Positions 4,578 through 6,351 of a stretch of DNA of 6,351 nucleotides are shown here, piece by piece; within the stretch, counting starts at the first letter, position 1; every line of letters begins with the position of its first letter. The stretch is taken from contig CAZGRO010000077.1 of the NCBI GenBank assembly GCA_964528315.1, forward strand, positions 1 through 6,351. Direction: 5' to 3'. This stretch comes from JALHTG01 sp964528315 (GTDB lineage: Archaea; Thermoproteota; Bathyarchaeia; 40CM-2-53-6; JALHTG01). The notes below the pieces were generated by a model, which had not been told where the DNA came from, did no database searches, and saw only the letters and a program-made list of their open reading frames with translations. A program made the position numbers and the translations under genes.

Positions 4578-6351
4578 CTATTTCGGCTTCAGCGCAAGCT
4601 TCTTCTTCCTTCGGATTCCCAGAATCGTCGTGACTGTGACTGCTGCCGCGACCAGCGCGATGACGGAAAGTATCAGCCCTACCCTGGACATTCGCGTAGT
4701 GATTTGCAGAGTGCCTGCCAAGGTGGTCATAAGCGATGTGGCTGCAGTTGTCGTCATTGATTTCTCTTTCTTGTAGACGATTTTGCCGCCTACGATCGTG
4801 GTCTCTGCCTCCAAGTTCTTCAGCTGGCTGGGAGCCATTGAATATAGGTCATGGGACCAGATAACGAGATCAGCCACTTTTCCCTCTTCAATTGAACCTT
4901 TGATATCCTCTTCGAAGGAGGCATACGCTGAACCCATGGTGTGTATCCTCAGAGCGTCTTTCAAAGTGATACGTTCTCCTGGTGAAGGCGTATATCCTGA
5001 CTCTGTGGTTCTGGTTACGGCTCCTAGAAATGCCCACTTTGGTTCAAGCATGATTGTAGCAGGAACATCGCATCCAAAGGCAAGGTGAATGCCCATATCT
5101 AGCATCGCTCGTATTGGCATAAATCGTTGCATCATTTTCTCGTCAGTTGAGCCTCTGTAACCATCGGCGTAGAAGGAGATCCATTGTGGCTGTGTCGACA
5201 CAATCACCCCCAGCTTCTTGATGCGTTCCAGTGCCTCAACAGTAGGGTAGAGGACGTGTTCCAGCCTGTGCCGATGATTCTCTCTCGGAGTTTCCTTCAG
5301 AGCCGCTTCTATCGCGTTCAGAGCCATATCGATCGCTCTGTCTCCTCCGACATGGAATGCGACCTGAAAACCGGCTTTGTGCAGGGTCGCGACTATTCGG
5401 TCAAGAGTTTCTTGATCGTGGTACAGATACGAGCGGCTTGCAGCTGGGAGGCTGGCATCGTACATTAGGCATGTGCCTGCGGCGGGCCCCCCGTCCACTG
5501 CCAGCTTCCAACCTCCGAAAGACAGCATCTCCGTTTTGAAAGACTTCACAGTCGCAAGAAGGTTACCGGCAGCTTCCAGGGACTCAACGTATTCCATCAG
5601 ACACAATCTCATCATGAGATCATTGCTTTCCGCCATCTTCTCGTAAATCCAAACATGCCTCGGTGCAGCCACTATTACATCCTGACCACTTGTATAACCC
5701 GCAGCCAAGCACAAATCCTGTCCTCTTTTGACATCGTCAGCGAGCTCTTTGTTAGTCCGCGACCCGTACCCTGCCGCCATCTTGCCAACAAGATTTTCGG
5801 CGGGGTAGTGAAATAGAATCCCGGTCGGCTCATTAGTGGCAGGATCCTTTGCGATTACTCCTCCGTAAGGATTCGGAGTGTTCTTGTCTATGCCTGCCAG
5901 TCGAAGCGCGTAGCTGTTCACGACAGCGTACTGGCCACTCGAATGTCGAAGATACACTGGGTTGTTCGGTGAGACCGCATCAAGCGCCCATCGGTCTGGT
6001 GTTTCCTTCATTGAGAGATGGAAACCTTGATTTCCTGAGATCCATCCGCCTTTTGCTGTTGTCTTTGCTCTCTCTCCCACTGACTTGAGGAGATCTGCTT
6101 TTGAACGAACGTTTGGAAAGCGGATGTTCAGAAATCCTTCCCAAAACTGGCGACCATGATACATGACATGAATGTGAGAATCCACTAATCCTGGAGTGGC
6201 AGTCTTTCCCTTCAGGTCCAGGACCGTGGTCTGTGGACCCACGAAACCTTTCACATATTCGTTCTTTCCAAGCGCAGCTATCTTCCCATTCCTAACAGCG
6301 ACTGCCTCTACAATCGTGTCCTTGGAATCCACGGTTATTATCTTACCATTG
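4578..6351 (-). CDS. Amidohydro_3 family hydrolase with C-terminal membrane anchor, N-terminus cut by window edge
   Basis: The frame is open to the right edge. Upstream of the GTG at 6332 it reads NGKIIT, matching the family's first strand (KGNIVT in the neighbour), so that GTG is an internal valine and the true start is outside the window. Numbering from that GTG as residue 1: TPGLVDSHIHV carries metal ligands His53 and His55; Lys276 lies in WKLAVDGG; His327 and Asp331 in FHVGGDRA; His359 in RHRLEHV; Asp422 in GCDVPA; the catalytic fold ends with IVGGKIVY (513-520). Then comes an extension absent from the paralogue at 2072-3658: a Thr-rich spacer (about 526-546), a hydrophobic helix (about 551-572) and a basic end, RRKKKLALKPK. 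Positive residues after the helix suggest that the tail stays in the cytoplasm and the enzyme faces outside, which would need an export signal in the missing N-terminus. The substrate is unknown. Confidence 0.92.
   Translation of the reverse strand, partial: NGKIITVDSKDTIVEAVAVRNGKIAALGKNEYVKGFVGPQTTVLDLKGKTATPGLVDSHIHVMYHGRQFWEGFLNIRFPNVRSKADLLKSVGERAKTTAKGGWISGNQGFHLSMKETPDRWALDAVSPNNPVYLRHSSGQYAVVNSYALRLAGIDKNTPNPYGGVIAKDPATNEPTGILFHYPAENLVGKMAAGYGSRTNKELADDVKRGQDLCLAAGYTSGQDVIVAAPRHVWIYEKMAESNDLMMRLCLMEYVESLEAAGNLLATVKSFKTEMLSFGGWKLAVDGGPAAGTCLMYDASLPAASRSYLYHDQETLDRIVATLHKAGFQVAFHVGGDRAIDMALNAIEAALKETPRENHRHRLEHVLYPTVEALERIKKLGVIVSTQPQWISFYADGYRGSTDEKMMQRFMPIRAMLDMGIHLAFGCDVPATIMLEPKWAFLGAVTRTTESGYTPSPGERITLKDALRIHTMGSAYASFEEDIKGSIEEGKVADLVIWSHDLYSMAPSQLKNLEAETTIVGGKIVYKKEKSMTTTAATSLMTTLAGTLQITTRMSRVGLILSVIALVAAAVTVTTILGIRRKKKLALKPK

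Noticed and set aside
1..6351. CRISPR arrays, insertion sequences or phage elements
   Set aside because: No regularly spaced repeats, transposase motifs, terminal inverted repeats or phage genes were seen. The tRNAs show no adjacent duplicated 3' end that would mark an integration site.

Overview
The window looks like archaeal genomic DNA, most likely from the TACK/Thermoproteota side (a Bathyarchaeia-like or crenarchaeal lineage is my guess). The evidence is an archaeal-type Nop5 gene, two tRNA genes interrupted by several small bulge-helix-bulge introns at non-canonical positions, and TATA-like elements ahead of the tRNAs. A run of exactly 100 N shows that this is a scaffolded draft assembly, possibly a metagenome bin.

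Layout: (1) 1-1045, minus strand: nop5, which runs off the left edge, so its C-terminus is missing. (2) 1046-1127: short divergent intergenic region. (3) 1128-2051, plus: class 1 dihydroorotate dehydrogenase (pyrD). (4) 2072-3658, minus and convergent with pyrD: an Amidohydro_3 (YtcJ-like) metal-dependent hydrolase. (5) 3659-4088: leader sequence, a 100-N gap whose two flanks share the same 8 bases, and a non-coding stretch with strong potential RNA structure. (6) 4089-4232, minus: tRNA-Lys(TTT) with three introns, almost half the gene. (7) 4407-4512, plus: tRNA-Arg(CCT) with two introns, divergent from tRNA-Lys. (8) 4578-6351, minus: a second Amidohydro_3 paralogue, open at the right edge, with a Thr-rich C-terminal spacer, a transmembrane segment and a basic tail.

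The genes do not form one pathway. nop5 and the tRNAs belong to RNA modification and translation, pyrD to pyrimidine synthesis, and the two hydrolases are catabolic-type enzymes of unknown substrate, one apparently anchored at the cell surface. I see no CRISPR array, transposon, defence or secretion locus. The most distinctive content is the pair of multi-intron tRNA genes, whose exon-intron structure can be solved base by base, and the structured non-coding segment beside them.
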